Assembly: GCF_034353875.1 (NCBI RefSeq)
Contig: NZ_CP133784.1
Span: forward strand, 3,562,501 to 3,626,500
Length of the DNA stretch: 64,000 bases
Reading direction: 5' to 3'
DNA from: Pseudomonas sp. MH9.2
GTDB taxonomy: Bacteria; Pseudomonadota; Gammaproteobacteria; Pseudomonadales; Pseudomonadaceae
Both the position numbers and the translations under genes were made by a program. The notes under the pieces are model-generated. The model did not search any database. It was not told the DNA's origin and saw only the letters and a list, made by a program, of their open reading frames with translations. Positions 48,430 to 61,044 of the stretch are shown here, piece by piece (within the stretch, counting starts at the first letter, position 1; every line of letters begins with the position of its first letter).

Positions 48430-49533
48430 ATGCAGACACTTAAGGTCGAGCTTGGCGAGCGAAGCTATCCGATTCACATTGGCGAAGGCTTGTTGGATCG
48501 GCTTGATCTGCTGGCGCCGCACATCGCCGGACGACAAGTGGCGATTGTTTCCAATGCGACTGTCGCGCCACTCTACCTTGAGCGATTGACTCGCACGCTG
48601 AGCACTTACAACGTGCTGCCCGTAGTGCTTCCCGATGGCGAAGCCTTCAAAAACTGGGAAACCCTGCAAACCATTTTCGATGCCTTGCTCACCGCTCGGC
48701 ATGACCGCCGTACCACTGTTATCGCCTTGGGTGGCGGGGTGGTGGGCGATATGGCTGGTTTTGCTGCGGCCTGCTATCAGCGCGGCGTGGATTTCATCCA
48801 GGTGCCCACCACCTTGCTGTCCCAAGTGGATTCGTCGGTGGGTGGCAAGACCGGCATCAACCATCCGCTGGGCAAGAACATGGTGGGTGCGTTCTATCAG
48901 CCCAATGTGGTGCTGATTGATACGACGACGCTCAATACCCTGCCTGCGCGCGAGTTGTCGGCGGGGCTGGCTGAGGTCATCAAGTACGGCCTGATCTGCG
49001 ATGAGCCGTTCCTGACCTGGCTGGAAGAAAATGTCGATCAGTTGCGGGCCCTCGATCAGGCGGCCCTGACGGTTGCAATCGAGCGCTCCTGTGCGGCCAA
49101 GGCCGCGGTGGTGGGCGCCGATGAGCGAGAGACGGGGGTGCGCGCGACGCTTAACCTGGGTCACACCTTCGGCCACGCTATCGAAACCCACATGGGTTAT
49201 GGCGTCTGGCTGCACGGTGAAGCCGTGGCGGCGGGTACGGTGATGGCGCTTGAGATGTCTGCGCGTCTCGGCTGGATCACCCAGCAAGAACGTGATCGCG
49301 GGATTCGTCTGTTCCAGCGCGCCGGGCTGCCAGTCGTGCCGCCAGAAGAGATGACTGTGGATGACTTCCTCGAACACATGGCAATTGACAAGAAGGTGAT
49401 CGATGGTCGCTTGCGCCTGGTCCTGCTGCGGCGGATCGGCGAAGCCGTTGTGACTGCCGATTATCCAAAAGAAGTATTACAGGCCACGCTGGGGGCGGAC
49501 TACCGCGCCTTGGTGGATCAGCTTAGAGGTTAA
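48430..49533 (+). CDS. aroB: 3-dehydroquinate synthase
   Basis: Second step of the shikimate pathway, NAD+-dependent, converting DAHP to 3-dehydroquinate. The 367-residue protein has [15 protein letters not shown] near 100, the [17 protein letters not shown] phosphate/NAD block near 135, and the zinc-ligand [12 protein letters not shown] near 240. It lies 129 bases after aroK. Confidence 0.97.
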   Translation: MQTLKVELGERSYPIHIGEGLLDRLDLLAPHIAGRQVAIVSNATVAPLYLERLTRTLSTYNVLPVVLPDGEAFKNWETLQTIFDALLTARHDRRTTVIALGGGVVGDMAGFAAACYQRGVDFIQVPTTLLSQVDSSVGGKTGINHPLGKNMVGAFYQPNVVLIDTTTLNTLPARELSAGLAEVIKYGLICDEPFLTWLEENVDQLRALDQAALTVAIERSCAAKAAVVGADERETGVRATLNLGHTFGHAIETHMGYGVWLHGEAVAAGTVMALEMSARLGWITQQERDRGIRLFQRAGLPVVPPEEMTVDDFLEHMAIDKKVIDGRLRLVLLRRIGEAVVTADYPKEVLQATLGADYRALVDQLRG

Positions 49534-49542
49534 TGAAAATCC

Positions 49543-51153
49543 ATGACTAGTTTGCACGCCGACGAGGCCTTCCTCGGCCATTACCAGTTGAGTCATGACC
49601 CCTTTGCAACGCGGGTACCTGGCTTCAAGTTCTTCCCGGCTCAGCGCAAACCCGTGCTCGGTCAGCTTCATCACCTGGCGCGCTATAGCCAGTTGCTGCT
49701 TGTAGTCACAGGCCCGCACGGCAGCGGTAAAACGTTGCTGCGCCAGGCGCTGGTCGCCAGCACCAACAAACAATCGGTGCAGAGCGTGGTGGTTTCTGCG
49801 CGTGGCGCCAGCGACGCTGCAGGTGTCATGCGTCAGGTCGCTCAGGCCCTAAACGTGGTTCAGCCGGAAATGCGTGCGATCCTGTCTCAGGTCGTGCAAT
49901 TGGCGCTGACCGGACAGGAGGTCTATTTATTGGTGGACGACGCCGAACAACTCGGCGAATCCGCACTCGAAGCTTTGCTCGGGTTGGCAGCAGGTACGCC
50001 TGAAGGTCGCCCGCATGTGTTCCTGTTCGGCGAGTCGTCATTGATCGACCGTCTGGAGCAGCTCAGCGCCGAGGAAGAGCGTTTTCACGTCATTGAGTTG
50101 CAACCGTACACCGAAGAAGAAACCCGCGAGTACCTGGCTCAGCGCCTGGACGGTGCAGGTCAAGGCATCGAGTTGTTCACGGCTGATCAGATCACCGATA
50201 TCCATGAGCGCTCCGATGGTTGGCCGGGCGCGATCAACCAGGTCGCCCGCGATGCAATGATCGAAGCGATGATCGCCAGCCGCACTGCGGTCAAGCGTCC
50301 AAGTATGGGGTTCAAGATGCCGAAGAAACATGTGTTGGCTTTGGGTGCAGTAGTCGTGGTCGGGATAATGGCCGCATGGTTGATGCCAGGCCGTAGCAAC
50401 AACAGCGCCACCGCGCCTGCAGCGCCGCCAGCGAATGCGCAAGCACAACTGCCACTGGGTCAGGGGCAGCCGACTGCTCAGCAATCGAATAATCAGGGTG
50501 GTCCGGCCATTGAGTTTGCCGGTAACTCGCAGCCGATGCCTTTGCCGTTGGTAGGTAAATCGCAGCCCGTCATGCGTGGGCCATTGGCCGAGGCAGCTGG
50601 CAATGCAGAGGATGATGAGCCGGGTCCCGCTGGCGGCACCTCGCGTCAGCCGCCTACAGTCACCACCACGGCTCCGCCAGTAGGTGTGCCAGCAGGCCCG
50701 GCACCGACTCCGGCGCCAGCCCGTCCGGCTGCAGCTGTTGCCGCTGCCAAGCCAGTAGCGCCAGTCGTCAAGCCAGCGCCCGTTCAGGTCGCGACAGCCA
50801 AGCCAGCGCCAAAAGTGGCGGAAAAAGTAACGGAAAAACCTGCTGCCTCCTCCGCGCCAGCCTCGGGTGGTAACTGGTACGCCGGTCAGGCGCCGGGCCA
50901 TTATGTCGTGCAAATTGTGGGTACAAGCTCGGAAGCCGCTGCTCAGGCGATCATTAAAGAGAACGGTGGCGAGTACCGGTATTTCAAGAAAAACCTGCAA
51001 GGCAAACCACTGTATGTAGTGACCTACGGTAACTTTTCTGACCGCGCTGCTGCCCTTGCAGCCATCAAGGTATTGCCAGCCAAGGTTCAGGCTGGTAAAC
51101 CTTGGCCTCGTACTGTCGCCAGCGTCCAACAGGAACTGGCTGCAACGCACTGA
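49543..51153 (+). CDS. AAA-ATPase plus SPOR domain protein (DamX-like)
   Basis: A 536-residue inner-membrane protein with a cytoplasmic AAA/ATPase domain (Walker A GPHGSGKT at 57-64, Walker B-like VYLLVDDAEQL near 128), one membrane helix near 262-281, a long Pro/Ala/Gln-rich periplasmic linker, and a C-terminal SPOR domain (about 446-525). The domain order and the place right after aroB match DamX of enterobacteria, a cell-division protein. A ribosome site is not strong (AGAGG 15-20 bases upstream of the ATG), so coupling to aroB (9 bases) is likely. Function here is inferred from the domain set. Confidence 0.85.
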   Translation: MTSLHADEAFLGHYQLSHDPFATRVPGFKFFPAQRKPVLGQLHHLARYSQLLLVVTGPHGSGKTLLRQALVASTNKQSVQSVVVSARGASDAAGVMRQVAQALNVVQPEMRAILSQVVQLALTGQEVYLLVDDAEQLGESALEALLGLAAGTPEGRPHVFLFGESSLIDRLEQLSAEEERFHVIELQPYTEEETREYLAQRLDGAGQGIELFTADQITDIHERSDGWPGAINQVARDAMIEAMIASRTAVKRPSMGFKMPKKHVLALGAVVVVGIMAAWLMPGRSNNSATAPAAPPANAQAQLPLGQGQPTAQQSNNQGGPAIEFAGNSQPMPLPLVGKSQPVMRGPLAEAAGNAEDDEPGPAGGTSRQPPTVTTTAPPVGVPAGPAPTPAPARPAAAVAAAKPVAPVVKPAPVQVATAKPAPKVAEKVTEKPAASSAPASGGNWYAGQAPGHYVVQIVGTSSEAAAQAIIKENGGEYRYFKKNLQGKPLYVVTYGNFSDRAAALAAIKVLPAKVQAGKPWPRTVASVQQELAATH

Positions 51154-51510
51154 AGTCGCAGCGGCCTTATCCAGGCCGCCTGCACTGCTCCCCCGGAATA
51201 TCGCATGTGCGTGCTGCTTTCGAGCAGCGCGCCTTGTGGTGTCTGCGTCCCGGACGTCATAAATGTTCTTGGGCTCGCAGGCCGGGCTCGTAAAAATGTT
51301 TTGACTAGCACATTATCTGGCCTTAAACCTTTCATTAATGCGACATAGATTTACGGCTGCTGGTCGTTAAGTTTGTGAGCTTTTGTGTCGATGTGTACAA
51401 TGACCTCCCTTTTGCCCCCGCAAAGCTGGCATACGTTCGGCGCGGTTGGTAAGTGGTTGAATTGAAAAGAAATTTGCCTCGACAAGAGGCAGCCTGGTGA
51501 GAAAGTGTCT
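51154..51510. other. Intergenic region and leader upstream of gltB (357 bases)
   Basis: No gene is seen. It holds a 7-bp hairpin just after the DamX-like gene (GCGGCCT 51161 with AGGCCGC 51173, no T run), the candidate gltB promoter at 51373-51401, and a leader of about 100 bases. A 6-bp hairpin (TGCCTC-GACAA-GAGGCA, 51475-51491) ends 19 bases before the gltB ATG. Confidence 0.6.
51373..51401 (+). promoter_or_regulatory. Candidate sigma-70 promoter of gltBD
   Basis: TTGTGA (51373-51378) and TACAAT (51396-51401) separated by 17 bases. Both are close to consensus and spacing is ideal; the start of transcription would be near 51408, about 100 bases before the ATG. Confidence 0.55.
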
Positions 51511-54500
51511 ATGAAAGCAGGTCTGTACCATCCAGATGAATTCAAGGATAACTGTGGTTTCGGCCTGATTGCGCACATGCAAGGCGAACCCAGTCATAAC
51601 CTGTTGCAAACGGCTATCGAAGCCCTGACCTGCATGACCCACCGTGGTGGGATCAACGCTGACGGCAAGACCGGCGACGGCTGTGGCCTGCTGATACAGA
51701 AGCCGGATGCATTCCTGCGCGCAATGGCCAGCGAACACTTCGGCATCGACCTGCCCAAGCAGTACGCCGTCGGCATGGTGTTCTTCAACCAGGACACCGC
51801 CAAGGCAGAAGCTGCGCGCGCGAACATGAATCGCGAAATCCAGGCCGCTGGCCTGCAACTGATCGGTTGGCGCAAAGTGCCGATCGACACCAGCGTACTC
51901 GGCCGCCTGGCCCTGGAGCGCCTGCCGCAAATCGAGCAGGTGTTCATCGGTGGCGAAGGCCTGAGCGATCAACAGTTCGCCATCAAACTGTTCAGCTCCC
52001 GTCGCCGTTCGTCGGTGTCCAACGCCGCAGACACCGATCACTACATCTGCAGTTTTTCGCACAAGACCATCATCTACAAAGGCTTGATGATGCCGGCGGA
52101 CCTGACGGCCTTCTATCCGGACCTCAGTGACGAACGCCTGAAAACCGCGATTTGTGTGTTCCACCAGCGTTTCTCTACCAACACTTTGCCGAAATGGCCG
52201 CTGGCTCAGCCGTTCCGTTTTCTTGCCCACAACGGCGAGATCAACACCATCACTGGCAACCGCAACTGGGCGCAGGCCCGTCGCACCAAGTTTGCCAACG
52301 AGTTGATCCCTGATCTGGAAGAGCTCGGCCCGCTGGTCAACAGCGTGGGCTCCGACTCCTCAAGCATGGACAACATGCTTGAGCTGATGGTCACCGGCGG
52401 TATCGACCTGTTCCGTGGCGTGCGCATGCTTATTCCGCCTGCCTGGCAGAACGCCGAGACCATGGACGCCGAACTGCGCGCGTTCTACGAATACAACTCC
52501 ATGCACATGGAACCATGGGACGGCCCGGCTGGCGTGGTCATGACCGATGGTCGCCATGCGGTCTGCCTGCTCGACCGTAACGGTCTGCGCCCGGCGCGCT
52601 GGGTCACCACCAAAAATGGTTTCATCACCCTGGCGTCAGAGATTGGCGTGTGGAACTACAAGCCTGAAGACGTTATCGCCAAGGGTCGTGTCGGCCCAGG
52701 GCAGATCTTCGCGGTCGACACCGAGACCGGTCAGATCCTTGATACCGACGCTATCGACAACCGCTTGAAGTCGCGCCATCCGTACAAGCAGTGGCTGCGC
52801 AAGAACGCCTTGCGCATCCAGGCGACGCTGGTCGACGACCAGGGCGTGGCCAGCTACGACACTGACCAGCTCAAGCAATACATGAAAATGTTCCAGGTCA
52901 CCTTCGAGGAGCGTGATCAGGTGCTGCGTCCGTTGGCCGAACAGGGTCAGGAAGCCGTTGGCTCGATGGGCGACGACACGCCAATGGCCGTGTTGTCCCA
53001 GCGTGTACGTACGCCTTACGATTATTTCCGTCAGCAGTTTGCGCAGGTGACCAACCCGCCTATCGACCCGCTGCGTGAAGCGATCGTCATGTCGCTCGAG
53101 ATCTGTCTGGGTGCCGAGCGCAACATCTTCCAGGAATCGGCTGAGCACGCTTCACGCGTGATCCTCAGCACGCCGGTCATTTCTCCGGCGAAATGGCGCT
53201 CGTTGATGACCCTGGATCGTCCAGGTTTCGAGCGTCATTTCATCGACCTCAACTATGACGAGAGCGTCGGGCTCGAAGCTGCGGTGCGTAACATCGCCGA
53301 TCAGGCCGAAGAGGCCGTGCGTGCCGGCAAGACTCAGCTGGTGCTGAGTGACCGTCACATCGCGCCAGGCAAGTTGCCTGCTCACGCCGCGCTGGCGGTG
53401 GGTGCCGTGCACCACCGTCTGACCGAGTGTGGTCTGCGTTGCGACAGCAACATCTTGGTTGAAACGGCCACCGCTCGTGACCCGCACCACTTTGCAGTGT
53501 TGATGGGCTTCGGTGCGTCTGCGATCTACCCGTACCTCGCTTATGAAGTGCTGGCCGACCTGATCCGTACCGGTGAAGTCCTTGCGGACCTGGACGAAGC
53601 GTTCAAGTTCTACCGCAAGGGCATCTCCAAAGGGCTGCTGAAGATACTGTCGAAGATGGGCATTTCGACCGTCGCGTCTTACCGTGGTGCGCAGCTGTTC
53701 GAAGCCATCGGCCTGGCCGATGAAATCGTCAACCTGAGCTTCCGTGGCGTGCCAAGCCGGATCAAGGGTGCGCGCTTCGTCGACCTCGAAGCCGAACAGA
53801 AGCTGCTGGCCCTCGAAGCCTGGAGCCCGCGCAAGCCAATCCAGCAGGGCGGTCTGCTCAAGTTTGTGTATGGCGGCGAATACCACGCGTACAACCCAGA
53901 CGTTGTCAGCACCTTGCAAGCCGCCGTGCAGCAGGGGGATTACAGCAAGTTCAAGGAGTACACCGCGTTAGTCGACAACCGTCCGGTGTCGATGCTTCGC
54001 GATCTGCTCAAGGTCACGACCCTCGATCAGCCGTTGGCGATTGAGGAAATCGAACCGTTGGAGAAAATTCTCAAGCGCTTCGACTCCGCCGGGATTTCCC
54101 TCGGCGCACTGTCGCCTGAGGCGCACGAAGCCTTGGCCGAAGCGATGAACCGCTTGGGCGCACGCTCTAACTCCGGTGAAGGCGGCGAAGACCCTGTGCG
54201 TTATGGCACGGTGAAAAGCTCGAAGATCAAGCAGGTGGCGACCGGTCGTTTTGGCGTTACCGCTGAATATCTGGTCAACGCCGAAGTGCTGCAGATCAAA
54301 GTCGCTCAGGGCGCCAAGCCCGGCGAAGGTGGTCAGTTGCCCGGTGGCAAGGTCAACGGTTTGATCGCCAAGCTGCGTTATGCGGTGCCTGGCGTGACCC
54401 TGATTTCACCGCCGCCGCACCACGACATCTACTCGATTGAAGACTTGTCGCAGCTGATTTTTGACCTGAAACAGGTCAACCCGGCGGCGCTGGTTTCGGT

Positions 54501-55956
54501 CAAACTGGTGGCAGAAGCGGGCGTAGGCACCATCGCAGCCGGTGTGGCCAAGGCTTACGCCGACCTGATCACCATCTCCGGTTACGACGGTGGTACCGGT
54601 GCTTCGCCGCTGACCTCGATCAAATACGCGGGCGCTCCGTGGGAACTCGGCCTGGCTGAAACTCACCAGACCCTGCGCGGCAACGACCTGCGCGGCAAAG
54701 TCCGGGTGCAGACCGATGGTGGTCTGAAAACCGGTCTGGACGTGATCAAGGCGGCGATCCTCGGCGCTGAAAGCTTCGGCTTCGGCACCGCGCCAATGAT
54801 CGCCCTGGGCTGCAAATACCTGCGCATCTGCCACCTGAACAACTGCGCCACCGGCGTGGCGACGCAGAACGAGAAGCTGCGTAAAGATCACTACATCGGC
54901 ACCGTCGACATGGTGGTGAACTTCTTCACCTTCGTCGCCGAAGAGACCCGCGAGTGGCTGGCCAAGCTGGGCGTGCGCACCCTCGAAGAACTGATCGGGC
55001 GTACTGACCTGCTGGAAATCCTGCCGGGCGAAACCGCCAAGCAGCAGCACCTGGATTTGACGCCGCTGCTGGGCAGCGACTATATCCCGGCGGACAAGCC
55101 ACAGTTCTGTCAGGTGGAACGCAACCCGCCGTTCGACAAAGGCTTGCTGGCCGAGAAAATGGTCGAGATGGCCAAGCCTGCAATCGTCGGCCTCAGCGGC
55201 GCTGACTTCTCCATGGATATCTGCAACTGCGACCGGTCCATCGGCGCGCGGATTTCCGGTGAAGTCGCCAAGCTGCACGGCAACCAGGGCATGGCCAGGG
55301 CGCCGATCACGTTCCGTTTCAAAGGCACGGCCGGGCAAAGCTTCGGCGTGTGGAACGTCGGTGGCTTGAACATGTACCTGGAAGGCGATGCCAACGACTA
55401 CGTCGGCAAGGGCATGACCGGCGGCAAGCTGGTCATCGTTCCGCCAGTCGGCAGCGCGTACAAGACTCAGGACAGCGCCATCATCGGCAACACCTGTCTG
55501 TACGGTGCAACCGGCGGCAAACTGTTCGCGGCCGGTACCGCTGGCGAGCGGTTTGCAGTGCGTAACTCCGGTGCCCACACCGTCGTTGAAGGCACGGGCG
55601 ACCACTGCTGTGAATACATGACAGGCGGTTTCGTCTGTGTACTGGGTAAAACGGGCTATAACTTCGGCTCCGGTATGACCGGTGGTTTCGCCTACGTGCT
55701 GGACCAAGACAACACCTTCGTTGACAAGGTCAACCACGAACTGGTGGAAATCCAACGGATCAGCGGCGAAACGATGGAGGCTTATCGCAGCCACCTGCAA
55801 CGCGTGCTGGCCGAATACGTCGAGGAAACCAATAGCGAGTGGGGTCGTCACCTCACCGAAAACCTCGATGACTATCTGCGTCGGTTCTGGTTGGTCAAGC
55901 CTAAGGCTGCCAGCTTGAAATCGTTGCTTTCCAGCACCCGTGCCAACCCGCAGTGA
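51511..55956 (+). CDS. gltB: Glutamate synthase (NADPH) large subunit
   Basis: Makes glutamate from glutamine and 2-oxoglutarate. With ATG 51511 the chain is 1481 residues. The N-terminal glutaminase domain has its nucleophile at Cys15 ([10 protein letters not shown]) after a short propeptide that is normally cut off. The FMN/synthase domain has the 3Fe-4S cysteines at about 1101, 1107 and 1112 ([12 protein letters not shown]), and the C-terminal beta-helix (gxgxg-type repeats, [11 protein letters not shown]) follows. A GTG two codons upstream is a less likely start. gltD lies 32 bases downstream. Confidence 0.97.
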   Translation: MKAGLYHPDEFKDNCGFGLIAHMQGEPSHNLLQTAIEALTCMTHRGGINADGKTGDGCGLLIQKPDAFLRAMASEHFGIDLPKQYAVGMVFFNQDTAKAEAARANMNREIQAAGLQLIGWRKVPIDTSVLGRLALERLPQIEQVFIGGEGLSDQQFAIKLFSSRRRSSVSNAADTDHYICSFSHKTIIYKGLMMPADLTAFYPDLSDERLKTAICVFHQRFSTNTLPKWPLAQPFRFLAHNGEINTITGNRNWAQARRTKFANELIPDLEELGPLVNSVGSDSSSMDNMLELMVTGGIDLFRGVRMLIPPAWQNAETMDAELRAFYEYNSMHMEPWDGPAGVVMTDGRHAVCLLDRNGLRPARWVTTKNGFITLASEIGVWNYKPEDVIAKGRVGPGQIFAVDTETGQILDTDAIDNRLKSRHPYKQWLRKNALRIQATLVDDQGVASYDTDQLKQYMKMFQVTFEERDQVLRPLAEQGQEAVGSMGDDTPMAVLSQRVRTPYDYFRQQFAQVTNPPIDPLREAIVMSLEICLGAERNIFQESAEHASRVILSTPVISPAKWRSLMTLDRPGFERHFIDLNYDESVGLEAAVRNIADQAEEAVRAGKTQLVLSDRHIAPGKLPAHAALAVGAVHHRLTECGLRCDSNILVETATARDPHHFAVLMGFGASAIYPYLAYEVLADLIRTGEVLADLDEAFKFYRKGISKGLLKILSKMGISTVASYRGAQLFEAIGLADEIVNLSFRGVPSRIKGARFVDLEAEQKLLALEAWSPRKPIQQGGLLKFVYGGEYHAYNPDVVSTLQAAVQQGDYSKFKEYTALVDNRPVSMLRDLLKVTTLDQPLAIEEIEPLEKILKRFDSAGISLGALSPEAHEALAEAMNRLGARSNSGEGGEDPVRYGTVKSSKIKQVATGRFGVTAEYLVNAEVLQIKVAQGAKPGEGGQLPGGKVNGLIAKLRYAVPGVTLISPPPHHDIYSIEDLSQLIFDLKQVNPAALVSVKLVAEAGVGTIAAGVAKAYADLITISGYDGGTGASPLTSIKYAGAPWELGLAETHQTLRGNDLRGKVRVQTDGGLKTGLDVIKAAILGAESFGFGTAPMIALGCKYLRICHLNNCATGVATQNEKLRKDHYIGTVDMVVNFFTFVAEETREWLAKLGVRTLEELIGRTDLLEILPGETAKQQHLDLTPLLGSDYIPADKPQFCQVERNPPFDKGLLAEKMVEMAKPAIVGLSGADFSMDICNCDRSIGARISGEVAKLHGNQGMARAPITFRFKGTAGQSFGVWNVGGLNMYLEGDANDYVGKGMTGGKLVIVPPVGSAYKTQDSAIIGNTCLYGATGGKLFAAGTAGERFAVRNSGAHTVVEGTGDHCCEYMTGGFVCVLGKTGYNFGSGMTGGFAYVLDQDNTFVDKVNHELVEIQRISGETMEAYRSHLQRVLAEYVEETNSEWGRHLTENLDDYLRRFWLVKPKAASLKSLLSSTRANPQ

Positions 55957-55979
55957 TATGCGCCTGAAGTGTTTGATGA

Positions 55980-57407
<1,428 letters not shown>

Positions 57408-57463
57408 TCACCCCGACAGGGTGGCGCGACCTCTGATTCCTGCGACAAATCGCCTCGATACAT

Positions 57464-57491
57464 AAAAGGCACGGCTCATGCCGTGCCTTTT
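57464..57491 (+). terminator. Rho-independent terminator after gltBD
   Basis: AAAAGGCACGGC (57464-57475) and GCCGTGCCTTTT (57480-57491) form a perfect 12-bp stem with a TCAT loop. The T run is only four long, so the stop may be partial. Confidence 0.7.
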
Positions 57492-57538
57492 GCGTTGCGC
57501 TCTGAGAAAATACCCGCACTTTTTAACCGGATGCCGAC

Positions 57539-58606
57539 ATGACTGCCCTGAAGAACGACCGTTTCCTTCGTGCCCTGCTCAAGCAACCCGTCGACGTCAC
57601 CCCTGTGTGGATGATGCGTCAGGCCGGTCGCTACCTGCCGGAATACCGCGCCAGTCGGGCCAAGGCCGGTGATTTCATGAGCTTGTGCATGAACCCGGAG
57701 TTCGCGTGCGAAGTCACCCTGCAACCGCTGGACCGCTATCCACAACTGGACGCGGCGATCCTGTTCTCCGACATTCTGACCATCCCCGACGCCATGGGCC
57801 TGGGCCTGTACTTCGAAACCGGGGAAGGTCCGCGCTTCAAAAAAACCGTCTCCACCCTGGCCGATATCGAAGCCCTGCCGATTCCTGATCCGCAGAAAGA
57901 CCTGGGCTATGTGATGGACGCGGTCAGCACCATCCGCCGTGAACTCAACGGCCGTGTGCCGCTGATCGGGTTCTCCGGCAGCCCGTGGACCCTGGCGACC
58001 TATATGGTCGAAGGCGGCTCGTCGAAAGACTTCCGCAAGTCCAAGGCCATGCTCTACGACAACCCGCAAGCCATGCACTTGTTGCTGGATAAACTGGCGC
58101 AGTCGGTGACCTCGTACCTCAACGGCCAGATCCTCGCGGGTGCGCAAGCGGTGCAGATCTTCGACAGTTGGGGTGGCAGCCTGTCAGACGCCGCGTATCA
58201 GGAGTTCTCCCTGGCCTACATGCGTAAAATCGTTAGCGGTCTGATCCGTGAACACGACGGGCGCAAAGTGCCGGTCATCCTGTTCACCAAAGGCGGCGGT
58301 CTGTGGCTTGAAAGCATCGCCGATGCGGGTGCTGATGCCTTGGGTCTGGACTGGACCTGCGACATCGGAGAAGCCCGTCGTCGCGTCGGCAACAAAGTCG
58401 CGTTGCAAGGCAACATGGACCCTACCGTGCTTTACGCTAACCCTACAGCCATCCGCGCCGAAGTCGCCCGCATCCTCGCCCGCTATGGCAGCGGCACCGG
58501 ACACGTCTTCAACCTCGGTCACGGCATTACCCCTGAAGTCGACCCGGTCAATGCTGGCGTCTTCATGGAAGCTGTGCATGAGTTCTCGGCGCAGTATCAC
58601 CAGTAA
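57539..58606 (+). CDS. hemE: Uroporphyrinogen decarboxylase
   Basis: Decarboxylates the four acetate side chains of uroporphyrinogen III in haem synthesis. The 355-residue protein has the signature [17 protein letters not shown] near 21-37 and the active-site Asp in [17 protein letters not shown] near 78-94, with the typical [17 protein letters not shown]. It ends 25 bases before a REP doublet. Confidence 0.97.
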   Translation: MTALKNDRFLRALLKQPVDVTPVWMMRQAGRYLPEYRASRAKAGDFMSLCMNPEFACEVTLQPLDRYPQLDAAILFSDILTIPDAMGLGLYFETGEGPRFKKTVSTLADIEALPIPDPQKDLGYVMDAVSTIRRELNGRVPLIGFSGSPWTLATYMVEGGSSKDFRKSKAMLYDNPQAMHLLLDKLAQSVTSYLNGQILAGAQAVQIFDSWGGSLSDAAYQEFSLAYMRKIVSGLIREHDGRKVPVILFTKGGGLWLESIADAGADALGLDWTCDIGEARRRVGNKVALQGNMDPTVLYANPTAIRAEVARILARYGSGTGHVFNLGHGITPEVDPVNAGVFMEAVHEFSAQYHQ

Positions 58607-58631
58607 GCTGACTTGCGGCCGCTTAGCGACC

Positions 58632-58685
58632 CATCGCGGGCAAGCGCGCGCCTACAAACCTGTAGGCGCGCGCTTGCCCGCGATG
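58632..58685. repeat. REP doublet forming a perfect 25-bp hairpin between hemE and the MFS gene
   Basis: The arms 58632-58656 and 58661-58685 are perfect inverted copies around AACC. The arm core CGGGCAAGCGCGCGCCTACA is a Pseudomonas REP of the GGGCTTGCCCGCGA group. It lies between two convergent genes and could act as a two-way stop. Confidence 0.9.
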
Positions 58686-58688
58686 CTT

Positions 58689-59960
58689 TCAGTTGCGAGT
58701 CACCAGCGGCGCCAACCGGGCCAGGCGCAACGCCACAGCCAGGGCGATCAGCAGCAGTACGCCGATGAACAGGCCAATGCCATTCCAGCCTGCGTAGTGC
58801 CAGAACATCCCACCTGCGGTACCGGCCACGCTGGAGCCCGCGTAGTAACTAAACAAATAGAGCGATGACGCCTGGCCTTTGGCCTTGAGGGCGCGGCGGC
58901 CGATCCAGCTGCTGGCGACCGAGTGGGCGCCGAAGAAGCCGAAGGTGAACATCAGTACGCCGACGATCACCACTGGCAGCAGGGTGAACATCGTCAGGGC
59001 GACGCCCGCCAGCATCAGCACAATCACCGACCACAAGACTTTGCGCCGTCCGAGTTTATCGGCTAACGCGCCGATTTTCGCCGAGCTGTAGATACCGGAC
59101 AGGTACACCACGGAGAACAGTCCGACCAGCGACTGGCTCAGGTGGTAAGGCTCAGCCAGCAAGCGATAACCGATGTAGTTGAACAACGTGACGAACGCGC
59201 CCATCAGCAGGAAGGCTTCGAGAAACAGCCACGGCAAACCGGCATCGCGAAACTGCAGGGTAAAGCCGTTGAGCAGGCTGCGTGGGTGCAGCGAGCGTGG
59301 GCGGAAGTTGCGCGACTCGGGGAGAATCCTCCAGAACACCGCAGCGGCAATCAATGCCAGACCGCCGATGATCAGCATCGCGGTATGCCAGCTGACAAAG
59401 TCGACCAGGATCCCCGTGATAAGACGCCCGCTCATACCGCCAATGGCGTTTCCGCCGATGTACAGGCCCATGGCCAGGCCGATGTGCTGCGGATGGATCT
59501 CTTCGCTGAGGTAGGTCATGGCGACCGCTGCCAGGCCGCTGAGGGACAGGCCGACCAGTGCGCGTGTCAACAGGATGCCTTCCCAGGTCGGCATCAGTGC
59601 GCTGATCATGGTAAACAGCGCGGCGCAAAACAGCGCCGTCACCATCACAGGTTTACGCCCTAGCCGATCCGAAATGGGGCCGGTGATCAGCAAACCAATC
59701 GCGAGCATGCCCGTGGCTACCGAAAGAATCAGGCTGCTTTGCGCTGCGTTGATTGAAAACTCATGGGACAGGACCGGCATCATCGGCTGCACGCAGTACA
59801 GCAGGGCAAAGGTCGCAAAGCCGCCAGAGAACAACGCCAGCACCGTGCGCATGAACATCGGCGTGCCTTTTTCGATGTAGATCTCGCTCAACGCCATCGC
59901 GACATCGCCGGTAGGCGAAGACTCGATATCGTTAGCGTGGGGGTGAGCAGCAATTTTCAC
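58689..59960 (-). CDS. MFS transporter (12-helix exporter, YnfM-like)
   Basis: A 423-residue major facilitator protein with 12 hydrophobic helices. The marks are GPISDRLGRKPVMV between helices 2 and 3, a matching ALADKLGRRKVLW in the second half, and the RALVGLSLSGLAAVAM motif. I chose GTG 59960 with GAGGT 5 bases upstream. It has a 39-residue polar N-terminus before helix 1. Members of this group export sugars or drugs; the substrate is not known. It is divergent from a LysR gene 118 bases away, so is probably under its control. Confidence 0.85.
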   Translation of the reverse strand: MKIAAHPHANDIESSPTGDVAMALSEIYIEKGTPMFMRTVLALFSGGFATFALLYCVQPMMPVLSHEFSINAAQSSLILSVATGMLAIGLLITGPISDRLGRKPVMVTALFCAALFTMISALMPTWEGILLTRALVGLSLSGLAAVAMTYLSEEIHPQHIGLAMGLYIGGNAIGGMSGRLITGILVDFVSWHTAMLIIGGLALIAAAVFWRILPESRNFRPRSLHPRSLLNGFTLQFRDAGLPWLFLEAFLLMGAFVTLFNYIGYRLLAEPYHLSQSLVGLFSVVYLSGIYSSAKIGALADKLGRRKVLWSVIVLMLAGVALTMFTLLPVVIVGVLMFTFGFFGAHSVASSWIGRRALKAKGQASSLYLFSYYAGSSVAGTAGGMFWHYAGWNGIGLFIGVLLLIALAVALRLARLAPLVTRN

Positions 59961-60027
59961 AATGGACCTCGGTGGGTCAACGGGTCGGGCAATGTGAAAA
60001 AGAATATAGCTCGCTAATGATTCTTTC

Positions 60028-60037
60028 CAATATATTG
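60028..60037. promoter_or_regulatory. Palindrome CAATATATTG between divergent MFS and LysR genes
   Basis: A perfect 10-base palindrome in the AT-rich divergent region, where a LysR operator is expected. Shorter imperfect GAAT...ATTC halves (60002-60023) lie beside it. Confidence 0.35.
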
Positions 60038-60078
60038 TTCGACCTGTTTGATATTTAAAACGACCTAATGGTGAATCC

Positions 60079-60975
60079 ATGGAACTGCGACATCTTCGGT
60101 ATTTCATTGCGGTGGCCGAAGAGCTGCATTTCGGCCGGGCCGCGCAAGCACTGGGTATCTCCCAACCGCCGTTGAGCCAGCAAATTCAGGCGCTTGAACA
60201 GGAGGTAGGGGCGCGGTTGTTCGAGCGCACCAATCGTCGCGTCGAGCTGAGTGAAGCCGGTCGGCTGTTTCTGGCCGAAGCCCGTCTGGTGTTGGCCCAG
60301 GTCGACAAAGCGGCCGACGTGGCGCGGCGTGCGCAGTTGGGGCTGTTAGGCGAGCTGAAAATCGGTTTCACCTCCTCGGCGCCTTTCAACTCAAGCATTC
60401 CGCAGGTGATTTTTGCGTTCCGTCAGGCCTTCCCGGCGGTTCACCTGGCGTTGCAGGAAATGAGCAGCAAGGAAGTGGCCGAGGCGCTGGTGGATGAGTC
60501 GGTGCAGGTCGGCATCATGCGTCCCTTGCCTTTGCCGGAATCGTTGGTCGCCGTGGAGTTGTTCCGCGAACCGCTGGTGGCGATTATACGTGCCGATCAC
60601 CCGTTGGCGGTGGGCAGTGAAAAAGGCCTGCAGCTGTCGGCGTTGGCGGCTGAACCCTTTGTGTTTTTCCCGCGCTCATATGGCAGCGGCTTGTACGCGC
60701 AGTTGATCAACCTGGCGCGCCAGGCAGGGTTCAGCCCGCTGATCACCCAAGAGGCGGGCGAGGCGATGACCATTATCGGGCTGGTGGCCGCAGGGTTGGG
60801 GGTGACGGTGTTGCCGGCGTCCTACCAGCGCATGCGTATCGACGGCGTGGTCTACCGAACGTTGCTCGATGCAGAGGCCAATACGGCGGTTTGGCTAGTG
60901 CAGCGCCGGGACCAGCATTCACCGATGGCCAAGGCATTCGTCGAATTGTTGACCAAGCAGGCGGTAGCGCTGTAA
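60079..60975 (+). CDS. LysR-family transcriptional regulator
   Basis: A 298-residue LysR regulator. The N-terminal winged helix-turn-helix is clear: MELRHLRYFIAVAEELHFGRAAQALGISQPPLSQQIQALEQEVGARLFERTNRRVELSEAG. The effector-binding domain (about 90-290) follows. GGTGA lies 4-5 bases before ATG 60079. It is divergent from the MFS exporter, the usual arrangement for a regulator of its neighbour. The effector is not known. Confidence 0.9.
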   Translation: MELRHLRYFIAVAEELHFGRAAQALGISQPPLSQQIQALEQEVGARLFERTNRRVELSEAGRLFLAEARLVLAQVDKAADVARRAQLGLLGELKIGFTSSAPFNSSIPQVIFAFRQAFPAVHLALQEMSSKEVAEALVDESVQVGIMRPLPLPESLVAVELFREPLVAIIRADHPLAVGSEKGLQLSALAAEPFVFFPRSYGSGLYAQLINLARQAGFSPLITQEAGEAMTIIGLVAAGLGVTVLPASYQRMRIDGVVYRTLLDAEANTAVWLVQRRDQHSPMAKAFVELLTKQAVAL

Positions 60976-61044
60976 GAGGCCCCACCTCGTCTTCGCCGCC
61001 GTGCTGTCGCGCAGAAAACTGGATCTCGATTCTGCCCGGAGGGC

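Noticed and set aside
54406..55851. A 481-codon open frame antisense to gltB
   Set aside because: Same reason: shadow of a strongly biased coding strand.
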